A program made the position numbers and the translations under genes. DNA of 33,531 nucleotides from Parafrankia soli (GTDB taxonomy: Bacteria; Actinomycetota; Actinomycetes; Frankiales; Frankiaceae): assembly GCF_001854695.1 (NCBI RefSeq), contig NZ_MAXA01000212.1, forward strand, positions 42,540 through 76,070. Reading direction: 5' to 3'. The notes beneath the pieces were generated by a model. It did no database searches, had not been told where the DNA came from, and saw only the letters and a list, made by a program, of their open reading frames with translations. Within the stretch, counting starts at the first letter, position 1. Every line of letters begins with the position of its first letter. This document shows positions 16,251 through 23,014 of this stretch, piece by piece.

Positions 16251-17819
16251 CACCGTGACCACCGGGTACGGCGGTGGCGGCGGCAGCGGTCCCGGCCGTT
16301 CCGGCGCCGCCGCCGTACCCGGACCACTCAGCGGGCTGGCCGGAGCGGCACCGGTGACCGCCTGCTCGTCGCCGGTGACCCGCGGGACGACCAGCGCGGC
16401 CACGACCGCCAGCACCGCCGCGACCGCGGCGCCGACAATCCACACCCGCCGCCGGGACGCCCGCCGGCCGGCCGGTCCCTCAGGCCCGCCGGGGCCGGCG
16501 CCGGGTGCTCTGCCAGGCGTGGCGCCGGGGGTGGCCCACGGTCCGCCGGGATGGTGGCCGGCAGCCTGGTGGCCGGGGCCGCCACCGGCCGGCTCGCCTG
16601 ACGCCGCAGGCGGGAACGCGCCGGGCGGGCCGACAGGCACGGGCTCCGGAAGCAGGGAGGTCACCGGCGGCAGCGGCGGGTCCAGCCTCGTGGTCCGCCC
16701 CGCCGGATCGTCCTCGGCCCCTGTGCTGGCTCCGGCACCTCCGGGGCCGCAGCCAGGTGTGCCGCCGGTGCCGGTGCCGGTGGCGGTGGCGCCCGGCGGT
16801 CCCAGCGCCGGGTGGGGCCCCGACCCCTGCTCGCGCAGCCCGTCACTGACCGCCAGCGGGACGTCCGCCCGCGCCAGCCAGTCGCCGCCGTACCCCAGCC
16901 GCGCGGCCGCGGCGAGATCCATGGCGAACTGCCCGGCGGTGCGGTGCCGCTCCCCCGGCGCCTTCGCCAGCGCTCTGGCCAGCACCGCCGCCATCGGTGG
17001 CGGAACGCCCGGCGGCGGAGCCGGGACGACCTCGCAGTGATGGCGTAACAGGTCGGGCGCGGTCAGGCCGGCACCGAACAGCGGCGTCCCGACCAGCAGC
17101 TCGTACAGGGTCGCGGCCAGCGCGTAGATGTCCGTCGCGGGCCCCAGGCGGCCCCCGGTCACCTGCTCGGGTGCCATGTACTGGGCGGTTCCGACGACCC
17201 CGCCGGCGGTCAGCGGCGTCCCGTCGACGAGCCCGACCACGCCCAGGTCCGTCAGTTTCGGCCGGCCGTCCGCGGTGAAAAGGATGTTGGCGGGTTTGAC
17301 ATCGCGGTGCAGGACGCCGGCGGCGTGGGCATGCATCAGCGCGTCGGCGGCGGCGAGCACGACCGCGCACGCGGCCTGCGGGGTCAGGCTCTGGCTGGCC
17401 AGCGTCCCGCCGGGCAGCAGTTCGGTCACCAGCAGCCGCAGCCCGTCGGCGGGGACGATGTCGAGCAGCTGGCACAGGTGTGGATGATCGAGCTGGGTGA
17501 GGATCCGGGCGTCCTGGTCACCGTCCGGGGCCGGCGGCGGACCGGCACCGGGATCCGACCCGAGCACGACGGTGCCCGCGGACGCCCCGCTGGGGCCGTC
17601 ACCGTCGGCCACGCCCAGGTCGAGGATCTTGACGGCCACGTCCGTTGCGGCGCCGTCGCCCGCCGCGTCGCCTCCCGCCTGGTCCAGGCCAGGCGCGCCG
17701 GGGCCGGGTGCGAGTCGACGCCCGGCGATCACCAGACCGAACGCGCCCGCGCCCAGCTCGCGGCCGAGCACGTACCCCGGCAGTGCCGTGGCCACCCGAG
17801 CCCGGTCGATGACCGACAC
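15258..17819 (-). CDS. atypical PknD-like kinase with six NHL repeats (first of three)
   Basis: An 853-residue protein, first of the operon. The kinase fold is clear (LGAGAFG, Lys64 in VAVKIL, HRDVKPAN at 171-178, MAPEQ), but three features depart from its siblings. An insert of about 25 residues splits beta-2 and beta-3, and another of about 35 follows the Lys. The helix-C Glu is replaced by Asp103 in DQDARIL. DFG reads DLG (191-193). Activity may be reduced or regulated differently. A Pro/Gly-rich linker runs from 330 to 455, a membrane helix lies at 459-480, and six NHL repeats fill 519-853 with well-kept [14 protein letters not shown] and NIYIADSGNNRIRRV elements. The GTG at 17819 has AGGAGG about 8 nt upstream. 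A 101-nt gap separates it from the second kinase, so a shared transcript is likely. Confidence 0.93.
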   Translation of the reverse strand: MSVIDRARVATALPGYVLGRELGAGAFGLVIAGRRLAPGPGAPGLDQAGGDAAGDGAATDVAVKILDLGVADGDGPSGASAGTVVLGSDPGAGPPPAPDGDQDARILTQLDHPHLCQLLDIVPADGLRLLVTELLPGGTLASQSLTPQAACAVVLAAADALMHAHAAGVLHRDVKPANILFTADGRPKLTDLGVVGLVDGTPLTAGGVVGTAQYMAPEQVTGGRLGPATDIYALAATLYELLVGTPLFGAGLTAPDLLRHHCEVVPAPPPGVPPPMAAVLARALAKAPGERHRTAGQFAMDLAAAARLGYGGDWLARADVPLAVSDGLREQGSGPHPALGPPGATATGTGTGGTPGCGPGGAGASTGAEDDPAGRTTRLDPPLPPVTSLLPEPVPVGPPGAFPPAASGEPAGGGPGHQAAGHHPGGPWATPGATPGRAPGAGPGGPEGPAGRRASRRRVWIVGAAVAAVLAVVAALVVPRVTGDEQAVTGAAPASPLSGPGTAAAPERPGPLPPPPPYPVVTVAGTGEAAFSGDGGPAGSAALNGPFGMVADWAGNIYVADFDNNRVRRITADGTITTIAGTGEAGFSGDGGPATQAQLRQPAAVALDSTGNILIADTFNQRIRRVDPAGIITTVAGGDDRGPGGDGGPATEASLWYPGGVVADPTGNIYIADSGNNRIRRVGTDGIIQTVAGGDGEGAFGDGGPAVDALLTFPISVAMDRPGRLYIADSGNNRIRRIGLDGVIETVAGTGLPGYSGDGGPATRATLRSPRGVAVDARGAIFITDRTNRRIRRVDPSGIITTVAGTAHPGRDESVDPDEMSPDGPVALDPTGDVFVADRRHNRVLHVELTGSG

Positions 17820-18726
17820 AGACCGACCTCCTGGTCGCCGCCCCGCGGAACGATGGTGCGCGAGACACGCCCGCTATCACCATCCGTGCCCCTTTTCGGG
17901 CACCCCTAGAGTGCCGGATGGTAGCAAAGCGCGATCGGTCCCGGTCCGGCAGTGATACGCCCACCCGGGCCCTAACACGACCGACGCATGACCGGCTTCG
18001 ACCCCACCGCAGCACTCTGACCTGCGGTAACGCAGCGAACGAGATGCCCGGCGGCTGCGGCACCCGCCCCGACTCGCCGGACCGACCGGTACCCGCTGAC
18101 GGCTATCCGACAACGAGGCCAGGAGCCGGCCTCCGGCGCGGGCGGCCCTCACGCCGTAGTGGACGACCCTGACACCCGGCGCCGTCCCATCAACGAGATC
18201 TGCCTGGTCCGGGACGACTTCCTCGTCGCGGACCTGTGTCACGCCGACCTCGAAGGCGCCTGGCTGGAAGGCGTGCAGGGGACCACATCCACGTGCTGAC
18301 CCGACATCGCCCTGCCAGACATCGACCCGGGTCACCCCAGCCAATCCCCTGTACGCCCCCGATGTCATTCATGGCTGGCGCGACGACAATCGCACTCCGT
18401 GACGTCATCACTGGTGGAGGTGCGAAAACCATTTTCGCATATGTTCGCGGTGAGCTCGTCGCGCCATCCATTCCCGACGGAGATCAAATACCTCTCAGTA
18501 GAACAGCAAGATCATCAGTCGGAGGCGCAGGCCGTCAACGGCGTTGACTATCTTGGGTTTGGGATGGCGGGCCACGTTCGAGGGGCGGGACCGGGCATAG
18601 GGACGCCCGGCACCCGGAGGAGACACTTCGACGACCGGGCCTTCGCGGCGCCCGGCTGGTTGTGGTTGCTGGTGGCGTTGGCGCGATCGGGTTCGGTTCG
18701 GCGCCTGACCAGATAGGTTGCTGCGC
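17820..18726. other. 907-bp region without a convincing gene
   Basis: It lies between the kinase operon and the carbonic anhydrase. GTGCCC-6 nt-GGGCAC at 17886-17903, 67 nt upstream of the first kinase, may be a regulatory palindrome. GCGAAAA-3 nt-TTTTCGC at 18422-18438 is another perfect short inverted repeat. A 46-codon frame at 18159-18299 (GTG start) has plausible codon use and a short ADLCHADLEGAWLEG stretch recalling pentapeptide repeats; it may be a gene remnant. A 105-codon frame at 18399-18716 ends just before the carbonic anhydrase but has no recognisable content. I see no RNA gene. The region looks like decayed coding sequence. Confidence 0.5.
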
Positions 18727-19368
18727 GTGCCCGATTTCAATCTCGCTGCTTCCTCGCCCGCTGAGGCGTTCGCGGTTCTGAGGGAAGGCAACGCGCGCTT
18801 CGTGCGCGGTGAACGGCTGCACCCGAACCAGGATGCTGACCGTCGATCGGCTGTGGCGCCGAGACAGCATCCGTTCGCCGTGCTGTTCGGATGTTCTGAT
18901 TCCCGCCTGGCAGCTGAGATCATCTTCGACCGGGGGTTGGGGGATCTCTTCGTGGTGAGGACCGCCGGTCACGTCGCCGGGCCTGAGGTTCTGGGCAGCA
19001 TCGAGTACGGCGTCAGCGTGCTCGGCGCGCCACTCGTCGTCGTTCTCGGCCACGATTCGTGTGGCGCTGTCACCGCGGCGTCCGAGGCAGATCGTGACGG
19101 GACCGCGCCTGCGGGCTATCTCGGGGACGTGGTCGAGCGGGTGATGCCGAGTGTGTTGTCGGCGCGGGCGGCCGGACACACTGACATCGACGCGTTCGTG
19201 CGCACGCATATCCGGCGGACGGTCGACGGCCTGGTCGGCCGGTCAGTCCTGCTCGCGGCCGAGGTCGCCGCAGGACGATGTGCGGTAGTCGGTCTGTCCT
19301 ACCGGCTCGCTGAGGGCACCGTCGGCGTTGTCACCAGCCACGGGCCTGTACCCGCAGCCACCCGATGA
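18727..19368 (+). CDS. beta-class carbonic anhydrase
   Basis: A 213-residue zinc enzyme interconverting CO2 and bicarbonate, cytoplasmic. Zinc ligands are Cys56 in GCSDSR and His109/Cys112 in GHDSCGAV; the Asp58-Arg60 dyad is present. The flanking motifs DLFVVRTAG and SIEYGVSVLGAPLVVVLGH are standard for the bacterial beta class. Length is normal. The GTG at 18727 is preferred (VPDFNLAAS); a TTG at 18718 is the alternative, and neither has a strong ribosome site. It stands alone, with gene-poor DNA on both sides; its link to surrounding genes is not evident. Confidence 0.95.
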   Translation: MPDFNLAASSPAEAFAVLREGNARFVRGERLHPNQDADRRSAVAPRQHPFAVLFGCSDSRLAAEIIFDRGLGDLFVVRTAGHVAGPEVLGSIEYGVSVLGAPLVVVLGHDSCGAVTAASEADRDGTAPAGYLGDVVERVMPSVLSARAAGHTDIDAFVRTHIRRTVDGLVGRSVLLAAEVAAGRCAVVGLSYRLAEGTVGVVTSHGPVPAATR

Positions 19369-19579
19369 CCTGCGCCGGCGCCCACCGGCTGCCTCACTGT
19401 GGACCACACCGGCGACCGGCCTCGCCGAGTCGCGGCCCTACCTGTCAAGATGGTTCGAGCCAGGGATGTCGGTACATGCCTCACCAGAACCTACCTCGAT
19501 GATTGATGGATCGTACGGGGCCCGCACTCACGGCTCTATCCACTAAAGCGCGAGACCGTCCTTTAGCCGCCCAGATTCC
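19369..19579. other. intergenic spacer after carbonic anhydrase
   Basis: A 211-bp stretch with no supported gene. GC content begins to drop toward its right end, marking the left edge of the lower-GC patch that extends to about 21.25 kb. No tRNA-like cloverleaf or attachment-site repeat was recognised. Confidence 0.4.
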
Positions 19580-20038
19580 CTACCCGTGTCCGTAGTAGTT
19601 TGCTCGCTTGTCCACCAAGAGGCGAACGACCGATTCGGCGATCGATAACGAAGGGTCCTTTCGAAGGCTCCGATATTCATCCAGGCGTAGAGTTTTACCA
19701 TTCTTGAGCGATAGAACGGAAATTCGCCAGGGAAGAACTTCGCCCGCATCGACGATGGAGGTGGAATTTATTTCGGACCAGGAGAATTTCCTGGTGTTTT
19801 GGATTCTTCGAAGTGAAATCCCCACATCTCCCACCACGATTCGAAGGCGAATTAGTCTCACAATCAAGAGGGTGCTCAGTGTCGCTATAGCTCCGCTGAA
19901 GATGCGGCCACCTACGCCTCCCACCTCGTCAGCGGAAACTACCAGTCCGCTTAGGCCGATCACTCCAAAGGCCATTGCTGGCACTGTCATCGCCCAACTA
20001 TAGAGGCGGGGTCGCAGTACTATCCCGTCAGCAGCCAT
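19580..20038 (-). CDS. small membrane protein with PH-like domain
   Basis: A 152-residue protein with two hydrophobic helices at about 12-33 (WAMTVPAMAFGVIGLSGLVV) and 45-62 (IFSGAIATLSTLLIVRLI), then a soluble part of about 85 residues whose beta-rich pattern (VVGDVGISLRRIQNTRKFSW, DEYRSLRKD) resembles bacterial PH domains. Such proteins sit at the membrane; their roles are mostly unknown. The ATG at 20038 has GAAGGA about 9 nt upstream; the frame is open to 20119. Codon use is less GC-biased than in the neighbouring genes, suggesting transfer. The neighbourhood is insertion-sequence debris. PH-like is a fold-level judgement only. Confidence 0.6.
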   Translation of the reverse strand: MAADGIVLRPRLYSWAMTVPAMAFGVIGLSGLVVSADEVGGVGGRIFSGAIATLSTLLIVRLIRLRIVVGDVGISLRRIQNTRKFSWSEINSTSIVDAGEVLPWRISVLSLKNGKTLRLDEYRSLRKDPSLSIAESVVRLLVDKRANYYGHG

Positions 20039-20225
20039 AGCAGCATTCCTTCGATCAGGGTGCGTAGTAGCGACGGTCCCGCCACCGAGCGAAACCACTG
20101 GTAAAATTTGCGGCCCCACTCAGTCCGCCTCCCGCTTTCAGAATCCCTTCGTATGCCGGCAGAGGATGGGGAGTAGGGCAGGCCGAAGCGGTCGGCGCGC
20201 CTATTTCGTAAAGTGCTATTCTTCC

Positions 20226-20665
20226 ATGGATAACGTCGCCTTATGGACCCTCGCCGACAAAACATCACCCGCTCTCACCGAAAATCTAATCGCCGCCACC
20301 CGAGACAAATGGACGCACCGAGACCGCGTCGTCAAGGCCACCGAGGCCCGCGCCGGCCTCGACCTCCCCCACGCCGTCCAGGCCGTCCAGATCACCCGCC
20401 GACGGCGGCCCCACACCGGCGGACCCGAGAGGACGACCTCGCCCGCGGCCACTGGACCATCGAGAACCAGTTGCACTGGATCCGCGACGTCGCCTTCGAC
20501 GAGGACGACCACCGCGCCAGCACCGGCAACGCCCCTCAGGTCATGGCCAGCCTCCGCAACCTGACGATCAGCATCCTGCGCCTGACCGGCGCCACCAACA
20601 TCGCCCAGGCACCATGCCCCCACGCCCGCCAACTCGAACGACCACTTCAGGCAATCATGAAACCT
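20226..20665 (+). pseudogene. ISAs1-family transposase remnant
   Basis: Two frames together give the C-terminal half of an ISAs1 (H-repeat-type) DDE transposase. The first frame has VVKATEARAGLDLPHAVQAV and QITRRRR to about 20410. The second frame continues with DLARGHWTIENQLHW, IRDVAFDEDDHRAS and GNAPQVMASLRNLTISILRL, then TGATNIAQA and ARQLERPLQAIM. Compared with the family, the segment between RRRR and LARGHW is shortened and the frame changes there, so there is an internal deletion plus frameshift. The N-terminal half with the first catalytic Asp is missing. Not functional. Confidence 0.8.
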
Positions 20666-20830
20666 GAATTACTAGCCCGCAGCCTTGCCGGAGCCCTGCC
20701 CCCGGCCGGCACGGTGCTCCTCAGCATTGATGAGAGAACCGGGATCAGGCGAAGACCCGCAGATCCTGCTGCCACCCGACCGCGGCGCACGCCAGGAGTC
20801 CGAGTACGGACGAAAAAGATCCGTTCAACC
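20658..20830 (+). pseudogene. probable IS630-type transposase fragment
   Basis: Directly after the ISAs1 remnant, the frame reads LPPAGTVLLSIDERTGIRRR, which resembles the second catalytic-Asp block of IS630-like transposases (DEKTGIQAR). A following stretch matches the expected RRARREFEY region only if the frame is shifted (RGARQESEYGR). About 50 codons remain. Assignment rests on a short motif and is tentative. Confidence 0.42.
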
Positions 20831-20852
20831 AGATTCCCATTCAACAGCGATC

Positions 20853-21059
20853 TCAAGATCCTGAAAACCACTCTTCTATCCGGCGTTCATTCTCGGCCCA
20901 AATATCCCAACCCTCACCCGGGTCACCCGGCGGATTCTCCGAGACGTAGATATGCCAACCAGCTCCGGTCCTGTCTTTTTCTATGTAGATATAACGGCCA
21001 CCATACTCTCCGACTACAACCCTTCCAGCCACACCCGTTCGCCACAATGGAATCGACAC
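20853..21059 (-). CDS. small acidic protein, possible immunity protein
   Basis: A 68-residue protein with a GTG start at 21059 and a clear GAGGAG ribosome site 5 nt upstream. It has the composition of a small folded domain: aromatic and acidic, with GGRYIYIEKD, GWHIYVSENPPGD, and GWDIWAENERRIEEWFSG. There is no signal peptide or membrane helix. It starts 17 nt after the stop of a truncated ORF on the same strand, a spacing typical of toxin-immunity pairs in which a small acidic protein follows the toxin tail. I do not recognise a named family. The immunity role is inferred from size, acidity, composition and position. Confidence 0.6.
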   Translation of the reverse strand: MSIPLWRTGVAGRVVVGEYGGRYIYIEKDRTGAGWHIYVSENPPGDPGEGWDIWAENERRIEEWFSGS

Positions 21060-21076
21060 AGAAACTCCTCGTCTCC

Positions 21077-21247
21077 CTACTGTAGATCCGAGCCAGGGTC
21101 GAATCCGAAGATGACCGTTGTGACGCCACCTTCCACTCGACTTCCCGCGTCGCTCAAAATTACTCCAGACTCCGCCGTACGGGTTCCTCGCAGGACTCCT
21201 GTTACGAAGGCCCTATACGCCGTGACCGCGCCCCTGCCACTGAGATA
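21077..21247 (-). pseudogene. truncated ORF tail upstream of the small acidic protein
   Basis: About 55 codons (GRGAVTAYRAFVTGVL, then SGVILSDAGSRVEGG, ending FGFDPGSDLQ) with no native start. The 5' part of the open frame beyond 21247 is antisense to an unrelated coiled-coil-like fragment on the plus strand (LQRLYQENARLHRALLRR), so a recombination junction is inferred near 21247. Its stop at 21077 is 17 nt from the next start. It may be the C-terminal end of a large polymorphic-type toxin, but the family is not recognised. Confidence 0.33.
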
Positions 21248-21380
21248 AAGGAGGCAGCAGGCTGAACTACAACGGCTGTACCAGGAGAACGCCCGCCTGC
21301 ATAGAGCGCTGCTGCGGCGGGGAGACACCGCTCCCGCGCCGAGGCCCTCCACGTCGTGCCGGCCGGCGGCCGGCGGCGGT

Positions 21381-22016
21381 TCAGTGCGCGACGGTTACCG
21401 CTCGGCGGTGGAGGTCGCGGCGGTCGAGCACGTCCAGCAGGGCCATGGCCAGGTCGGAATAGGTGATGCTGCGGGCCCTCGGCAGCGGCGCCTCCGTGGC
21501 GACGCGGTAGGAGCCGGTCCCGGGGCGGGCGATCAGGCGGGGCGGGCGCACCGAGATCCAGTCGGCGTCACTGGTCCGCAGGATGTCCTCCATCCGCCGC
21601 ATGTCGGCGTAGGCCTCGCCGAAGAAACGGTCGAGTACCGGCATCATCAGCCGCCGTTCCAGGAAGGGCAGTTCGCCGCGCGGCCCCGCCGGGGTCGCGG
21701 AGATCACGGCGATGGTGCCCGCGCCGCCGGCCCGCATCGCCGCGAGCAGGTTGCGGACGCCGGTGGAGTACACCGTCGTCGGTTCCCTGCCGGCCGCCGC
21801 GCCCAGCGCCGAGACGACGGCTTCGACGCCGGCGAGCGCTGGGAGGAGGGTGTCCCGGTCGAGCACGTCCGCGGCGGCGACCTGCAGGTTGTCGTGCCGG
21901 GCCGGCACCGCCTCGGGCCGGCGTGCCACGGCCGTCACCCGATGGCCGCGGGCCAGTGCCTGCTCCACGACCAGGGCTCCGGTCCGCCCGGTCGCCCCCA
22001 CCACGGCGATCTTCAT
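21381..22016 (-). CDS. NAD(P)-binding SDR-like (atypical) reductase
   Basis: A 211-residue Rossmann-fold protein of the NAD(P)H-binding/NmrA-like atypical SDR group. The dinucleotide motif GATGRTG begins at residue 7. An Arg-Arg pair after beta-2 (VARRPEA) suggests NADP preference. The YxxxK pair of classical SDRs is not in its usual place, so it may be a redox sensor or quinone/flavin-type reductase rather than a standard dehydrogenase. The ATG at 22016 has GGGGAG about 8 nt upstream and places the motif at the N-terminus; a GTG at 22025 is the alternative. It is divergent from a MarR regulator, with a long palindrome between, and is its probable target. Confidence 0.9.
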   Translation of the reverse strand: MKIAVVGATGRTGALVVEQALARGHRVTAVARRPEAVPARHDNLQVAAADVLDRDTLLPALAGVEAVVSALGAAAGREPTTVYSTGVRNLLAAMRAGGAGTIAVISATPAGPRGELPFLERRLMMPVLDRFFGEAYADMRRMEDILRTSDADWISVRPPRLIARPGTGSYRVATEAPLPRARSITYSDLAMALLDVLDRRDLHRRAVTVAH

Positions 22017-22061
22017 CTCAGCCACTCCCCACCTCGATCACACAGAATCGGCGTCAAACGC

Positions 22062-22102
22062 CCGTCCAGTGATTGTCACCTTAGATGACAATCACTGGAC
22101 GG
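22062..22102. promoter_or_regulatory. 41-bp palindromic operator of the MarR/SDR pair
   Basis: Arms 22062-22078 and 22086-22102 are exact reverse complements (17 bp), with a 7-nt spacer. The inner halves contain TTGTCA and TGACAA, a common MarR-type half-site. The right arm ends 14 nt before the MarR start and the left arm begins 45 nt from the SDR start, so bound repressor would cover both promoters. Confidence 0.8.
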
Positions 22103-22116
22103 TACACTTCCGACTC

Positions 22117-22626
22117 GTGAGCGACGTCCCGGCGGCCCCCTACTCCGCGTCCCTGCCCTTCCTGCTGTCCCAGGTCGGCGCCCGCACGGCGCAGGAGTTC
22201 GCCGACCGGCTGGCGCCGCTCGGCGTCTCACCGCGAGCGTTCGGTGTGCTCAGCAACCTGACCACCGCGGCCGCGGGCCGGACCCAGCAGCAGCTCGCGG
22301 ACGCGCTGGGCATGCACCGCAACAACATGGTCGGGTTGATCGACGAGATGGAGGAGGCGGGCTGGGTCCGGCGGCGGCGCAGCGCACAGGACCGGAGGGC
22401 CTTCGAGATCGACCTGACGCCGGCCGGCACGGCGCTCCTGGAGCAGGTCGCGGAGATGCTCCCACCACTGGAGGGCGAGATCGCCCGCGATCTGACCGCC
22501 GACGAGCGGCGGGTGTTCGTCGGCCTGCTGCGCCGGGTGGCCGCGACGCTGGAGCTGCACCCGGGGATCCATCCGCACCTGGGAGCCCGGCCCCGTTCCA
22601 CCTGTGCGACGCCCGAGGATTCCTAG
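22117..22626 (+). CDS. MarR-family regulator
   Basis: A 169-residue winged-helix repressor. The DNA-recognition region reads GRTQQQLADALGMHRNNMVG followed by LIDEMEEAGWVRRRR and the wing DRRAFEIDLTPAG, a textbook MarR pattern. The protein probably dimerises through its terminal helices. The GTG at 22117 is chosen because it lies just after the operator and gives a normal length; the frame is open far upstream but that stretch is antisense to the SDR gene. No clear ribosome site is present. It likely represses itself and the divergent SDR gene until an aromatic or oxidising ligand binds; the ligand type is inferred from the family. Confidence 0.92.
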   Translation: MSDVPAAPYSASLPFLLSQVGARTAQEFADRLAPLGVSPRAFGVLSNLTTAAAGRTQQQLADALGMHRNNMVGLIDEMEEAGWVRRRRSAQDRRAFEIDLTPAGTALLEQVAEMLPPLEGEIARDLTADERRVFVGLLRRVAATLELHPGIHPHLGARPRSTCATPEDS

Positions 22627-22642
22627 GCCGATCACCGGCCGC

Positions 22643-22684
22643 CGGTATACCGATGGGCGGCACAGTCGACGGTATGATCGCGGG
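22643..22684 (+). promoter_or_regulatory. padR promoter with palindrome; leaderless start
   Basis: CGGTATACCG at 22643-22652 is a perfect 10-bp palindrome, and CGGTAT recurs at 22670-22675. TATGAT at 22673-22678 is a good -10 element only 6 nt before the GTG at 22685, so transcription would begin at or next to the start codon. No Shine-Dalgarno is present, in agreement with a leaderless mRNA. The palindrome may be the PadR autoregulatory site. Confidence 0.5.
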
Positions 22685-23014
22685 GTGTCCGCCTCCGTCC
22701 CGCTGCGGGAACCGACGTTTCTCATTCTCGCCGCGCTGGGGCCCGGGCCGCTGCACGGCTACGGGGTGATCAAGGCCGTCGAGGAGATGTCCCAGGGGCG
22801 CGTCCGGCTCCGCGCGGGCACCCTGTACGGCGCGCTCGAACGCCTGGAGGCTGACGGGCTCGTCGCCTTCGACGGTGAGGTGTCGGACGGCGGCCCGCCA
22901 CGCCGCAACTACCGGCTGACCGACACCGGTGCCGACCTGCTTGCTCAGGAGGCCGCGAGGCTGCGGGCGAACGCCGACCTGGCCGTGGCCCGGCTCGGGT
23001 TGCGCGGCACGTGA
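22685..23014 (+). CDS. PadR-family regulator
   Basis: A 109-residue winged-helix regulator of the short PadR type. Typical stretches are TFLILAALGPGPLHGYGV, IKAVEEMSQG, VRLRAGTLYGALERLEADGL and PPRRNYRLTDTG. Its stop overlaps the GTG of the next gene (GTGA), so the two are translationally coupled. PadR plus membrane protein is a frequent actinobacterial arrangement in which the regulator controls the operon. The GTG at 22685 is selected because the -10 element fits a leaderless start; the open frame above it has no native features. Confidence 0.92.
   Translation: MSASVPLREPTFLILAALGPGPLHGYGVIKAVEEMSQGRVRLRAGTLYGALERLEADGLVAFDGEVSDGGPPRRNYRLTDTGADLLAQEAARLRANADLAVARLGLRGT

Noticed and set aside
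15157-16443. 430-codon upstream extension of the second kinase
   Set aside because: It overlaps the propeller of the first kinase in another frame; the GTG at 15156 has a strong ribosome site and aligns with its paralogues.
18399-18716. 105-codon ORF ending just before carbonic anhydrase
   Set aside because: No ribosome site, no recognisable content and mixed composition; kept only as a note in the gap description.
21384-22088. 234-codon plus-strand ORF over the SDR gene
   Set aside because: Antisense shadow; the minus-strand product has a clear Rossmann motif.
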